From positions 1 to 39,034 of the forward strand of contig JAUXTU010000097.1 of the NCBI GenBank assembly GCA_030679145.1: 39,034 bases of DNA, written 5' to 3'. Numbering within the stretch: the first letter of the stretch is position 1; the number at the start of each line of letters is the position of its first letter. This DNA is from Bacteroidota bacterium. Lineage in GTDB: Bacteria > Bacteroidota > Ignavibacteria > UBA10030 > UBA8401. Under the pieces are notes generated by a model. The model was not told where the DNA came from, searched no databases, and saw nothing but the letters and a program-made list of their open reading frames with translations. This document shows positions 24,324-32,735 of the stretch, in pieces. The position numbers were made by a program, and so were the translations under genes.

Positions 24324-24746
24324 TCACGGAAGAAGCATCAATTCCTTGGCCTTTTTGATTGCTTCGGTTCTCCGCCGTGCGTTCAGTTTTACGAACAGAT
24401 TGGACGAATGTGATTTAACAGTGTGCGGAGAGACGAATAATTTATCCGCGATCTCCTGATTGGACATTCCCTGCGCGATCAATTCCAGCACTTCCAATTC
24501 CCGCTTGCTGATGCCGAGTTTTTCAAGATTCGATTCGTTGAGCGAAAAATTGGGATCGACGGTAACGATCTTTTTTCTGGTCAACTGTCTGCCGACCCAC
24601 ACGCCGAGGATGGTGAACATCAACGCCACAACGCCGATATAGAATTCTACAGAAAGGTCTTTTACAAAGAACCGGTAATCAACATATTTTAAAATGCCGA
24701 CCAGTATCGCCATTGCGCCGCCGTAGAGCAGAATTGTTTTTCGCAT
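24324..24746 (-). CDS. Membrane-anchored LuxR-type transcription regulator
   Basis: The 140-residue protein has two N-terminal transmembrane helices (about 5-22 and 33-52) and a C-terminal LuxR-type helix-turn-helix (about 75-137): LGISKRELEVLELIAQGMSN, QEIADKLFVSPHTVKSHSSN and LFVKLNARRRTEAIKKA. There is no receiver domain, so it must be controlled through its membrane part or a partner. It is upstream of the DUF4199 gene on the same strand, a plausible membrane sensor partner, and divergent from the secreted beta-propeller gene. No clear ribosome site was seen. Confidence 0.88.
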   Translation of the reverse strand: MRKTILLYGGAMAILVGILKYVDYRFFVKDLSVEFYIGVVALMFTILGVWVGRQLTRKKIVTVDPNFSLNESNLEKLGISKRELEVLELIAQGMSNQEIADKLFVSPHTVKSHSSNLFVKLNARRRTEAIKKAKELMLLP

Positions 24747-24820
24747 GCAGGAAACTGCAAAAAGTAAAAATAAAAGGCAAGGCGGGATAGAATCTTAATT
24801 TAAAACAAAACAACATCGTC

Positions 24821-24840
24821 ATGCTGACGAATGTCAGCAT
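24821..24840. repeat. ATGCTGAC hairpin
   Basis: ATGCTGAC-GAAT-GTCAGCAT is a perfect 8-bp stem in the divergent gap between the LuxR and propeller genes. It resembles the GTCATGCTGA-type dispersed repeats, with GTC just before the left arm. The rest of the gap is AT-rich without a clear promoter. Confidence 0.55.
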
Positions 24841-25028
24841 CTTTTATAATGTTTTAAGTGATGAAACAAAAAAAATATCTATGATTGCTTGGGTTGTAAT
24901 GGTATTGTATATTGAGCATAAATAGAAGGATGCTAGTTAGTAACGCATAATATCGAACAGTCAGTTGTATGATTAAATATTAAATATAATGTGTGTTAAC
25001 TCGTAAGCTTTTCTCCTCTGGAATATCG

Positions 25029-27848
25029 ATGACTCGAATATTTTTGAATTGTAGTGTATTTATTGTTTTGTCTTTTTTTTTGTATGCACAACAATACAGC
25101 TTGATAAAAAAAGACAAAAACACACCACGGGAAAACATATTACAAACTGAACAACAACAACCACTTCGCACAGCACTTCAAATCACACATGCAAGCAAAT
25201 CCGGAGAGTGGGTAAAATTTGCCAACTGGAATGAAGCAACTGCGGTTGTTGCTGAAAACGACAGCATTGTGTGGGTAGGAACTTCTGCTGGGTTGATTCG
25301 GTGGAATATTATTAAAAAAACTTTTAAAACATTCGATGCAACCAATGGATTAAATTTCCCTTCAATAACATCGCTTGCCTTAGACAGTAAACACCAGCTT
25401 TGGATTGGCACGAATAACGGTCTTGTAAAGTATGCAGATGGAATATTTACCATCTACGATAAATCATATAGCCCTAATTTTAAAGCCGGAATAACTTCAC
25501 TTATCGTTGATTCAGAAGATAGAATCTATGCATGCACGAATGAATACTCCGATTGGTATTCATATACGAATGGTGGATTTGTAGTCTTTGATGGAGCTAC
25601 TTGGAAAAGTGTGACAATGCCAGATGTTAGTGGTGGAACTGGATCAATTCGAGGAATGATTTGTTATAATGACACGATTTATGTGAGTTGTGGTATGTTT
25701 CCCACATATATCTATACTTCTAATAAAGGATTAGAAAATGCACCCAGCTGGAGTTTACACGAAAGCGTAAATTCTTTTGCAATCGATTATCAAGATAGTC
25801 TCTGGGCGTTATCATATGGAAGAAAAATCTTGAAATATTCGAATAGTAAATGGGTGACGATGGTTGAGGGAGTTGAGGCACAGCAGATATGGAATGATCC
25901 TCGTGGAGGGTTGTGGCTTTCAAATAAGGATTTATGGTATGATTCATATATTTTACCCTATAGACTTGATTTTGGTCAGATGAAGCAAGGTAAAACTTGT
26001 TTTTTATCTTGGTTACCACCTGGAATTTGTTCAATTCCAGGGCTCTCTTACCAGTTTAATTCACAGTTTGCATTAAATTCTACTAATCAATTCTTTGCTA
26101 CTCGTTGGGGTCTTTTAAAGTTTGACGGATCAACGTGGGAGTCCATCCTTGCCCCCAAAACACTTCTTTCCAATGTTATTTATTCGTTAGGAACTTCTCC
26201 AACAGGGGAAGTTTATATTTCTGCTGAAATGTCTTCTCAAAAAACCAATGGCGAGAGCTGGAATGTTTTTGGAGGAGGAGGGTGGATTAATCCGCAAGTG
26301 AAATTCAAACCAGATGGTTCTTATTGGAACAACGGTATAGATGGGACATATGCAACTGGATTAGATTTTGACGGATTTAATGCATTGTGGACGGCGTACG
26401 GTTCAATTAAAACACAGAACCTTTCAGGAATTACAGAATGGTTTCCTAAAGATATCGGTATGAACCGACTTCCTCCATATTCAAACCCACAATTTATGGA
26501 CATTGCCGTTGATCGCAACGAGAATATTTGGGCAACCGGATGGTACAATGGATCGGTTATGTATGATCGTACAAATTGGCATCCGTATTACTCAAACGAT
26601 ACAATTCTTCCCAATGGAAGTTATGACCGTATTTTTGCCGATTCCAAAAATCGGATTTGGTTTGGTACAAACAACCAAATTCCGAATTATGGATTTACAA
26701 TTTTTGAAAACGGGCGCTGGATGAATTTTTATTCTCCGGATAATTTCTTTTTTTCATTTGTCTTTCAAATTGCCGAAGACCATTTTGGCAATATTTGGCT
26801 TGCGACATGGGGAGGTCTCGTAAAATATGACGGAGCATCATTTAGCGTCTATGATAATACGAACAGCGGGTTAGAGTCTAATTTTGTATATGCTGTAACT
26901 GTTGATTTAAGAAATAATATTTGGGCAGGTACGAGATCCGGTTTATATGTTTATAATTCGGCTGGAGTACAACTAGGTAACTATTCATATACTTCACCAG
27001 TCGATTCATTTTCAATCACCTCTAATAAGTTATTTGCATCTGCTCGATTTATTTCTAAACCAATTTCAAGCAGTTCCGCTAGATTTGAGCTTCAACGGAG
27101 TCGATCAACAAATAAATTCTGGACTGTCGCAGCAACTGAATTTTCTCGGACCTGTTGTTTTCCGATAGAACTTCAAGACACATCTACGATTATTGGAAAG
27201 TATTATTATCGTATAAAACGCATAGAAAACAATGGTAATACATCATATTCGTCCACAGTTTCTTTTTCTGGTGGAAAAGCTGAAGCTCACCTACTCAACT
27301 CAGAATGGTATTTTTCAGGTCGTCATGTTACTTTTAGATGGAAACCAGATATAGAAAAATATATAAAAGCATTTGAAATCCTACGTATTGACACAATGTC
27401 TGCAAAACCCATTTTCATTGCATCTTTGCCGTCAAATTCACCAAAGGATGTTTACGGATACTATATTCTCAAATCCGATTTGTTGGCATATTCCTCAGAA
27501 GCGACTCAGTACTTACTGCAGGCAGTGTTTTTGGATTCAACTCGCATAACTCTTCAAACATTTAATGTTACGGCAAAGTTTCCATCGGATTTTAGCATTT
27601 CCAATAATTTCCCAAACCCGTTTAATGGTTTCACTACCTTAGAATTATATCTACCAAATCCAGACAATATAACTATTCAGGTTTATGATTTACTTGGAAG
27701 AGAGATTCTTAAACCAATAATAAAAGAGTTTGATCAGGGATTTCAAAGAGTTCAATTAGATTTTCGGGAAATGGCGTCTGGTAATTATATTTACAAAGTT
27801 AATTCTTCAGGAAAATTTCTAACGGGAAAACTATTATTACTTAAATAG
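25029..27848 (+). CDS. Secreted beta-propeller (Reg_prop) protein with T9SS sorting domain
   Basis: The 939-residue protein starts with a signal peptide (FLNCSVFIVLSFFLYAQ). It then has many regulator-propeller repeats of the form IWxGTxxGLxxYD: VWVGTSAGLIRWN, LWIGTNNGLVKYADG, RIWFGTNNQIPNYGF, NIWLATWGGLVKYDG, NIWAGTRSGLYVYN. A fibronectin-like stretch (about 690-830) precedes a C-terminal type IX sorting domain with NNFPNPFNGFTTLELYLP and VYDLLGREI, ending KFLTGKLLLLK. It should be exported and bound to the cell surface or released. Reg_prop modules usually sense ligands in hybrid kinases; here no kinase is attached. An upstream start at 24993 is less likely. Confidence 0.9.
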   Translation: MTRIFLNCSVFIVLSFFLYAQQYSLIKKDKNTPRENILQTEQQQPLRTALQITHASKSGEWVKFANWNEATAVVAENDSIVWVGTSAGLIRWNIIKKTFKTFDATNGLNFPSITSLALDSKHQLWIGTNNGLVKYADGIFTIYDKSYSPNFKAGITSLIVDSEDRIYACTNEYSDWYSYTNGGFVVFDGATWKSVTMPDVSGGTGSIRGMICYNDTIYVSCGMFPTYIYTSNKGLENAPSWSLHESVNSFAIDYQDSLWALSYGRKILKYSNSKWVTMVEGVEAQQIWNDPRGGLWLSNKDLWYDSYILPYRLDFGQMKQGKTCFLSWLPPGICSIPGLSYQFNSQFALNSTNQFFATRWGLLKFDGSTWESILAPKTLLSNVIYSLGTSPTGEVYISAEMSSQKTNGESWNVFGGGGWINPQVKFKPDGSYWNNGIDGTYATGLDFDGFNALWTAYGSIKTQNLSGITEWFPKDIGMNRLPPYSNPQFMDIAVDRNENIWATGWYNGSVMYDRTNWHPYYSNDTILPNGSYDRIFADSKNRIWFGTNNQIPNYGFTIFENGRWMNFYSPDNFFFSFVFQIAEDHFGNIWLATWGGLVKYDGASFSVYDNTNSGLESNFVYAVTVDLRNNIWAGTRSGLYVYNSAGVQLGNYSYTSPVDSFSITSNKLFASARFISKPISSSSARFELQRSRSTNKFWTVAATEFSRTCCFPIELQDTSTIIGKYYYRIKRIENNGNTSYSSTVSFSGGKAEAHLLNSEWYFSGRHVTFRWKPDIEKYIKAFEILRIDTMSAKPIFIASLPSNSPKDVYGYYILKSDLLAYSSEATQYLLQAVFLDSTRITLQTFNVTAKFPSDFSISNNFPNPFNGFTTLELYLPNPDNITIQVYDLLGREILKPIIKEFDQGFQRVQLDFREMASGNYIYKVNSSGKFLTGKLLLLK

Positions 27849-27861
27849 TAAAAATTTAAGT

Positions 27862-27975
27862 TCCCTCCGAACGTCATCGTTGGGAACGCAACGTTAGCAA
27901 AACTCCGTTTCGCAATAACATATTCGAGACAGTGATTTTTAAAACAAACTTTCCCAAGCAGAGCTTGGAAACGAG
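27862..27975. repeat. GTTCCC hairpin repeats, copies 2 and 3
   Basis: GTTCCC (about 27862) pairs with GGGAAC (about 27882). Then TTTTTAAAACAAACTTTCCCAAGC and GCTTGGAAACGAG at 27936-27975 repeat the flank and stem style of the hairpin at 328-362. They separate the propeller gene from the convergent dehydrogenase. Confidence 0.55.
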
Positions 27976-27984
27976 GTAAAAAAT

Positions 27985-28014
27985 GGATGCCCGATAAGAG
28001 CATTCGGGCATGAC
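27985..28014. repeat. ATGCCCGA hairpin, half-copy of the 34386 element
   Basis: ATGCCCGA (27987-27994) and TCGGGCAT (28004-28011) form a perfect 8-bp stem followed by GAC and a T-run. The reverse complement matches the left half of the element at 34386-34452. It may terminate the propeller transcript. Confidence 0.6.
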
Positions 28015-28021
28015 AAGTTTT

Positions 28022-29071
28022 TTATTTCAACGTCTTCATATCAATCACAAAACGATATTTCACATCGCTCTTCAGTATCCGCTCGTACGCTTCGTTGATG
28101 TAATTGATGTTGATCAGTTCGATATCGGAAACGATATTATGGTCCGCACAAAAATCGAGCATCTCCTGTGTTTCCGGAATGCCGCCGATGTTTGATCCTG
28201 TGATCGATCTGCTGTTTCCCAGTAAGAGTGGACCAGTGAGTTGGATCGGCTCCGGCGGAATACCAACGCAGATATGAATGCCGTTGGTTCGGAGCATTTT
28301 CAAATACATATCGTAATTATGTTTTGCAGAAACGGTATCGATAATAAAATCAAAATAGTTCTTTCGCTGTCGCACCTGCTGCGGATCCGTTGTCAAACAA
28401 AAATGATGCGCTCCGAGTTTTTTTGCATCAGCTTCTTTATGGGAAGAAGTGCTGAGCATTGTCACTTCCGCGCCGAATGCGGAAGCAAATTTTACCGCCA
28501 TATGTCCAAGCCCGCCTAAACCTAAAACACCAACACGATGTCCTTTACTGATCTTCCATTTACGAAGCGGGGAATATGTTGTAACTCCGGCGCACAATAA
28601 CGGCGCAACTCCATCAAGCGGAAGATTCTTTGAAACATGGAGAACAAAATCTTCATTCACGATAATGTGATTTGAATATCCGCCGTACGTTGGTGTTGTT
28701 CCATCCGCTTCTACTGAATTGTACGTCCAGACCGTTTTTCCTCTTTCGCAATACTGCTCATGTCCTTGTTTGCAATTGCCGCATTCTTTGCACGAATTGA
28801 CCATGCAGCCTACACCGGCCAAATCACCGACAGAAAAATTTTTCACAATGCTTCCAACAGCAGCAACGCGCCCCACAATTTCATGTCCCGGCACCATTGG
28901 GTATCGCGCCGGTCCCCATTCGCTCCGCACCTGATGTATGTCCGAATGACAGACGCCGCAGTAAAGAATTTCAATGTGAACATCATTTGGTTCAACAGCT
29001 CTTCGCTCAAAATTCCAGGGAGCTAATCGATCGGTTGAATTGTGAACGGCGTATCCTTTTGTTAGTATCAT
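28022..29071 (-). CDS. Zinc-dependent alcohol dehydrogenase (CAD/YahK-like)
   Basis: The 349-residue NAD(P)-dependent medium-chain dehydrogenase should interconvert aldehydes and alcohols. Catalytic zinc ligands are Cys41 (YCGVCHSD) and His63 (VPGHEIVG), with a third Cys in LLCAGVTTYSPL. Structural zinc cysteines are 94, 97, 100 and 108 in NSCKECGNCKQGHEQYC. The nucleotide-binding motif is VGVLGLGGLGHMAVKFA. The ATG at 29071 is preferred to an upstream start that adds 26 repeat-derived residues. It appears to be a single gene bounded by repeats. Confidence 0.94.
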   Translation of the reverse strand: MILTKGYAVHNSTDRLAPWNFERRAVEPNDVHIEILYCGVCHSDIHQVRSEWGPARYPMVPGHEIVGRVAAVGSIVKNFSVGDLAGVGCMVNSCKECGNCKQGHEQYCERGKTVWTYNSVEADGTTPTYGGYSNHIIVNEDFVLHVSKNLPLDGVAPLLCAGVTTYSPLRKWKISKGHRVGVLGLGGLGHMAVKFASAFGAEVTMLSTSSHKEADAKKLGAHHFCLTTDPQQVRQRKNYFDFIIDTVSAKHNYDMYLKMLRTNGIHICVGIPPEPIQLTGPLLLGNSRSITGSNIGGIPETQEMLDFCADHNIVSDIELININYINEAYERILKSDVKYRFVIDMKTLK

Positions 29072-29093
29072 TATGTTTTTTTGGTTAGTATTT

Positions 29094-29223
29094 AGAAATG
29101 GTTTCAAAATTACAAAAGCATTGTCATCGCGAGGAGTGGTGCGAAACACACCACGATGTAGCGATCTTATTTTTTAAGTTTTGTAATAAAAGATTGCTTC
29201 GACAAAAAATGTCTCGCAATGAC
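29094..29223. repeat. MITE-like inverted repeat, copy 4
   Basis: The core runs from GTCATCGCGAGGAG (29123) to CTCGCAATGAC (ending 29223), with AGAAATGGTTTCAAAATTAC at the left end as in copy 3. It fills the gap between the dehydrogenase start and the response regulator end. Confidence 0.7.
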
Positions 29224-29322
29224 ACGATTAAATAAATTACATCAAAAAAAACGTTCTCCATCCTTTGAGCGATAGAATCTCTTCGGAGTAGAGAACGGAA
29301 TTTAAAACGAACTACAATAAAA

Positions 29323-29766
29323 TTATTTTTTCGGCAATTGGTTCAGCACAAGCCAATAATATCCGATGTTCTTGATCGCTTCGGAGAACTTTTCAAAATC
29401 ATCCGGCTTCACTACGTAGCCGTTCATTCCAAGGTTGTTCCCTTCAATGATATCTTTCTCTTCGCGGGAAGTGGAGAGTATCACAACGGGAATGCTCTTT
29501 GTCCGTTCATCCGTTTTGATCTCTTTCAACACATCTAAGCCGCTTTTTTTCGGCAGTTTCAGGTCAAGAAAAACAACCTTTGGTGCATTTTCGATCGATC
29601 GGGATGCAAACGCTCCGCGGCAGAAAATGAAATCTGTTGCATCTTCGCCGTTCTTTACCCACACGAAGTTTTCGTTAAGATGATGCATTGTTAATGCTTT
29701 TAAGGTAAGTTCCGCGTGATAAGGATTATCCTCAACAAGAAGAATATTTACTTTTTGATCTGCCAT
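29323..29766 (-). CDS. Single-domain response regulator (Rcp1-like)
   Basis: The 147-residue protein is a lone receiver domain: acidic pocket VEDNPYHAEL (Glu12-Asp13), phosphoacceptor Asp68 in VVFLDLKLPKKSG, and a conserved Lys104 after VVILSTSREEKD. It resembles Rcp1-type regulators that pair with phytochrome-like kinases and have no DNA-binding output. The kinase at 30009 is on the same strand about 240 bp upstream, with a MITE-like element between them. It ends in a tryptophan-containing helix (YYWLVLNQLPKK). Confidence 0.92.
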   Translation of the reverse strand: MADQKVNILLVEDNPYHAELTLKALTMHHLNENFVWVKNGEDATDFIFCRGAFASRSIENAPKVVFLDLKLPKKSGLDVLKEIKTDERTKSIPVVILSTSREEKDIIEGNNLGMNGYVVKPDDFEKFSEAIKNIGYYWLVLNQLPKK

Positions 29767-29862
29767 ACGTTGTCCTTTCTGAAAGAACGAGATTGTTCCA
29801 AATGGATCACTTTGAGATGTTGTGCCAACATTGATGTTAGGAGTAATGAAAAACTAATTTTT

Positions 29863-30004
29863 AGAGGTGTCTGAAAAATTGATTGTCTTTTGTCATTCTG
29901 AGCGAAGTGAAGAATCTCATTCTTGATTTTGAGTTGAAAAGCGAGATTCTTCGTTGCTCCGCAACTCGGAATGACAATGATTGTAGATTTTTCAGATGTC
30001 TCTT
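29863..30004. repeat. MITE-like inverted repeat, copy 5, between kinase and regulator
   Basis: This is the clearest copy. The left end AGAGGTGTCTGAAAAATTGA and the right end AGATTTTTCAGATGTCTCTT are terminal inverted repeats. The inner arms are GTCATTCTGAGCGAAGTGAAG and CTCGGAATGACAATG. The right end is about 5 bp from the kinase stop codon. Confidence 0.8.
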
Positions 30005-30008
30005 TTAA

Positions 30009-31166
30009 TCATTCTTTTGGTAACGAAAAATAAAATGTCGCCCCTTTTCCAACTTCACCTTCTGCCCATACTTCTCCACGATGGCGATGGATCACTCGGC
30101 GCACAATCGAAAGCCCGATACCGGTTCCTTCAAATTCATCATCCGTATGCAGACGAGAGAAGACGCCGAACAACTTTCCGGCATCCTTCATATCGAATCC
30201 TGCTCCCGAATCCTTTATAAAATAGATATTTTTGTTCTCTTCAATTCGTCCGCCGACCACAATGGCGCATTCATCTTTTGCTAAAGTAAATTTAATCGCA
30301 TTGGAAAGCAAGTTGCTCCAGACTTGCCGCAACAACATTTGGTCTCCATTTGCTTGCGGCAACGGAGAAATTGTCAGTATTATTTTTTGTTGAGCTTCCG
30401 GCGATGCGATCTCTTTGTATGTTGCTTGTGCAAGGGCAGTCATATCAATTGTAACCGTTTCCAATTCTTTCTTATTGGTCTTTGATAACATCAACAATGA
30501 AGAGACAAGATGCTGCATCGTCTGTGTATTTGTTTTTATCACCGAAAGAAGCCGCTTTCCCTCATCATCGAGTTTCTCGCCAAGATGCATGGAAAGAAAT
30601 TGGGTGAACCCATTGATCGCCAGCAGCGGAGCGCGCAGATCGTGAGAAACAGAATGGCTGAACGCTTCAAGTTCTTTGTTTGCATTCTCTAATTGTATGG
30701 TACGTTCAGCAACGCGGAGTTCTAATTCAGCGTTCAACTTCTGCACCTCTTCTTCGGCAATGACTCTGTCTGTGATATCCCGAGCAACTGCTTGGAATCC
30801 CATTATCTGACCATTCTCCATAAGAGGCTGAACATTCTGTCCTAACCAAAATTGTTTACCCTCCTTCGTGACCGCCGGAAATTCCAGATATGAACTGTAT
30901 TGACCGCCGAAAAATTGCGTTGCATAAAATTGCCGTGCTTTGTTGCGAAAATCTGGATGGAACAATTCGAGGTAATGCTTCCCTATAAACTCACTTTCGG
31001 AATATCCAAAGATTCGTTTACCCACAGGATTCACATAGATGAATCGTCCTTCACCATCTGTTCGGTAGATGATATCAGCGGCATTCTCCACAAAACGACG
31101 GTATTTTTCCTCGCTTTCGAGCAGTTTCTCATACAATGCTTGCAGATTAGTTTCTTGTGATTGCAT
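30009..31166 (-). CDS. PAS-domain sensor histidine kinase
   Basis: The 385-residue kinase has an N-terminal PAS domain (about 20-135: YRRFVENAADIIYRTDGEGR, FGYSESEFIGKHYLELFHP), a coiled linker, the H-box SHSVSHDLRAPLLAI with His175, and the ATPase domain with N-box WSNLLSNAIKFT, G1 KDSGAGFDM and G2 GTGIGLSIVRR. No transmembrane segment is present with the ATG at 31166. A TTG at 31244 would add a hydrophobic leader, but I consider it unlikely. The kinase is of the phytochrome-like class, and the regulator at 29323 is the likely partner. The signal is unknown. Confidence 0.92.
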   Translation of the reverse strand: MQSQETNLQALYEKLLESEEKYRRFVENAADIIYRTDGEGRFIYVNPVGKRIFGYSESEFIGKHYLELFHPDFRNKARQFYATQFFGGQYSSYLEFPAVTKEGKQFWLGQNVQPLMENGQIMGFQAVARDITDRVIAEEEVQKLNAELELRVAERTIQLENANKELEAFSHSVSHDLRAPLLAINGFTQFLSMHLGEKLDDEGKRLLSVIKTNTQTMQHLVSSLLMLSKTNKKELETVTIDMTALAQATYKEIASPEAQQKIILTISPLPQANGDQMLLRQVWSNLLSNAIKFTLAKDECAIVVGGRIEENKNIYFIKDSGAGFDMKDAGKLFGVFSRLHTDDEFEGTGIGLSIVRRVIHRHRGEVWAEGEVGKGATFYFSLPKE

Positions 31167-31390
31167 GGTGAAATGGAGAAGAAGATGAAGTAAGATAAAC
31201 CTTGATAATGCTATGAATGTAAGCAAGAAGTGACTTAGTATCAATGCACTTCACACAGAATAACAATGTCAAATTCATATTGCGTCTGGACTCAATATTC
31301 TGTAAGATATGCGAAACAGTAAATGAAACACGATTTTTCTATCTGAATCCACAATAAACTATCATCCATTTATTATCTTAGGAGCCTTCT

Positions 31391-31729
31391 ATGGAACAGC
31401 AAAAAGTTGATATGTTTTTAATGACACAGGGAAAATATTTTGAAGGATATCAGTTGGCTGCTATCCGCGAACAATTATTAAAAATGGATGATTCAAAGTT
31501 CGTTATGCTTCAAGCTGCGAACTTAAAAGATCCCACAACAACACTCATCATTTCAATCGTTGGCGGAAGTCTTGGAATTGACAGATTCTTTCTCGGCGAT
31601 ACAGGACTTGGTATTGCAAAATTATTAACATGCGGCGGAATCGGTATCTGGGCGATTGTTGATTGGTTTCTTATTCAAGGACGAGCACGTGAATTAAATA
31701 TGGAACGATTACAGAGAGTGTTGTTCTAA
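31391..31729 (+). CDS. TM2-domain membrane protein
   Basis: The 112-residue protein has a polar N-terminal half and a C-terminal TM2 domain: two hydrophobic helices around ISIVGGSLGIDRFFLGDTG and LLTCGGIGIWAIVDWFLI, with the typical G-DRF-LG and DWF motifs. TTAGGAGCC precedes the ATG. It is the first of four membrane-linked genes (31391-33557), together with DUF2752, a combination often seen in this phylum. Function unknown. Confidence 0.93.
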   Translation: MEQQKVDMFLMTQGKYFEGYQLAAIREQLLKMDDSKFVMLQAANLKDPTTTLIISIVGGSLGIDRFFLGDTGLGIAKLLTCGGIGIWAIVDWFLIQGRARELNMERLQRVLF

Positions 31730-31787
31730 TTTTCTACAAGTGTTCAAGTTTAGAAAGCGTTAAAACGGTTTTTGAAATATAATTAAT

Positions 31788-31858
31788 TTTTCAGCCCACG
31801 ACTTAAGTCGTGGACTGAAAATAAAAGATCAAATGTTTATAGTCGTTTTAACGACTTA
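31788..31858. repeat. Paired palindromes (CACGACTTAAGTCGTG and GTCGTTTTAACGAC)
   Basis: TTTTCAG-CC-CACGACTTAAGTCGTG-GA-CTGAAAA (about 31788-31820) is a near-perfect palindrome. A second one, GTCGTTTTAACGAC, follows at about 31842-31855. Both have the size and style of RAYT-linked REP elements, and they lie between the TM2 and DUF2752 genes. Confidence 0.7.
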
Positions 31859-31887
31859 ATAAAAATTTTCGAACTAATAATCAAACC

Positions 31888-32301
31888 GTGAACAAAAGAT
31901 ACTTATATTTTCTTACGCTATCGCTCTCTCTTGTTGGATATGTATGGCTTTCGTGGAATCTGTTTGAACAGTCCGAAATGCGCGATACTCCGACACTCTG
32001 TTTAGTGAAGCATATTACCGGCATTCCATGTCCATCCTGCGGCACCACCACCGCAATGATCGAATTGGTTCACGGTAATTTTTTTTCATCGCTGATCATC
32101 AATCCATTTGGATTGATGATGATGGCGGTGCTGATCATTTTTCCCGGATGGATTATTGCTGATCTTCTGCGGAAGAGAGAGAGTTTTTTCAGATTCTATC
32201 GATGGTTTGAAACAATACTTCAACAGCGGCGGTGGGTTTCTGTTCCCGCTGTTCTTGTTGTCGTTATCAATTGGATATGGAATATTTCTAAAGGACTCTA
32301 A
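31888..32301 (+). CDS. DUF2752 membrane protein
   Basis: The 137-residue protein starts at GTG and has three hydrophobic helices. The DUF2752 signature is CLVKHITGIPCPSCGTTTAM, with the CPxCGxT motif, followed by LVHGNFFSSLIINPFGLMMM. The stop is 1 bp before the next GTG start, indicating translational coupling. No biochemical role is established. A leaderless or weak ribosome site is likely, because no AGGAG is visible. Confidence 0.9.
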   Translation: MNKRYLYFLTLSLSLVGYVWLSWNLFEQSEMRDTPTLCLVKHITGIPCPSCGTTTAMIELVHGNFFSSLIINPFGLMMMAVLIIFPGWIIADLLRKRESFFRFYRWFETILQQRRWVSVPAVLVVVINWIWNISKGL

Positions 32302-32302
32302 G

Positions 32303-32734
32303 GTGACCGAACATCCATCATTCATGTACACACCAAACGAATATGAAGCGGAAAAAGCATCGAACAGTTATTTGATGTCAGTGATCGCCGTGATGATCGG
32401 TCTTCCGCTTCCGGTAATCAATCTTATTGCAACAGTAATTTTTTTTCTTGCCAATAAACGAGCAACACATTTTGTCAGGTGGCATTGTATGCAGGCATTA
32501 CTGTCACAAGGGTTCACCTTTCCGATAAATGTTGCAGGAGTATATTGGACACTGTCGATCCTTTTTGGAGCGAACATTATTTCGAACAGTTACATTGCCT
32601 ATATCATCACCATTATTGTTTTTAATATTGCCGAATTTATTGCAACAGTCTACGCCGCAGTGCAAACCCGAAAAGGAAACCATGTAGAATGGTGGCTTTT
32701 CGGCCCGCTGACACATCTTATGATCAAATCTTGA
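32303..32734 (+). CDS. DUF4870-like (Tic20-like) membrane protein
   Basis: The 143-residue protein has about three transmembrane helices. It shows the DUF4870 pattern of a hydrophobic helix (VIAVMIGLPLPVINLIATVI), then FFLANKRATHFVRWHCMQAL and a C-terminal FNIAEFIATVYAAVQTRKGN. The GTG at 32303 follows AAGGACT and is coupled to the DUF2752 stop; an in-frame earlier start would overlap DUF2752 by 48 codons. The M48 gene starts 1 bp after its stop. Family assignment is tentative. Confidence 0.72.
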   Translation: MTEHPSFMYTPNEYEAEKASNSYLMSVIAVMIGLPLPVINLIATVIFFLANKRATHFVRWHCMQALLSQGFTFPINVAGVYWTLSILFGANIISNSYIAYIITIIVFNIAEFIATVYAAVQTRKGNHVEWWLFGPLTHLMIKS

Positions 32735-32735
32735 T

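Noticed and set aside
24121-24327. 68-codon minus-strand frame after the LuxR gene
   Set aside because: It overlaps the LuxR stop, reads through the double hairpin and has no recognisable protein features.
31167-31244. Hydrophobic N-terminal extension of the histidine kinase from a TTG start
   Set aside because: The TTG lacks a ribosome binding site and the PAS domain begins naturally after the ATG at 31166; a membrane leader cannot be fully excluded.
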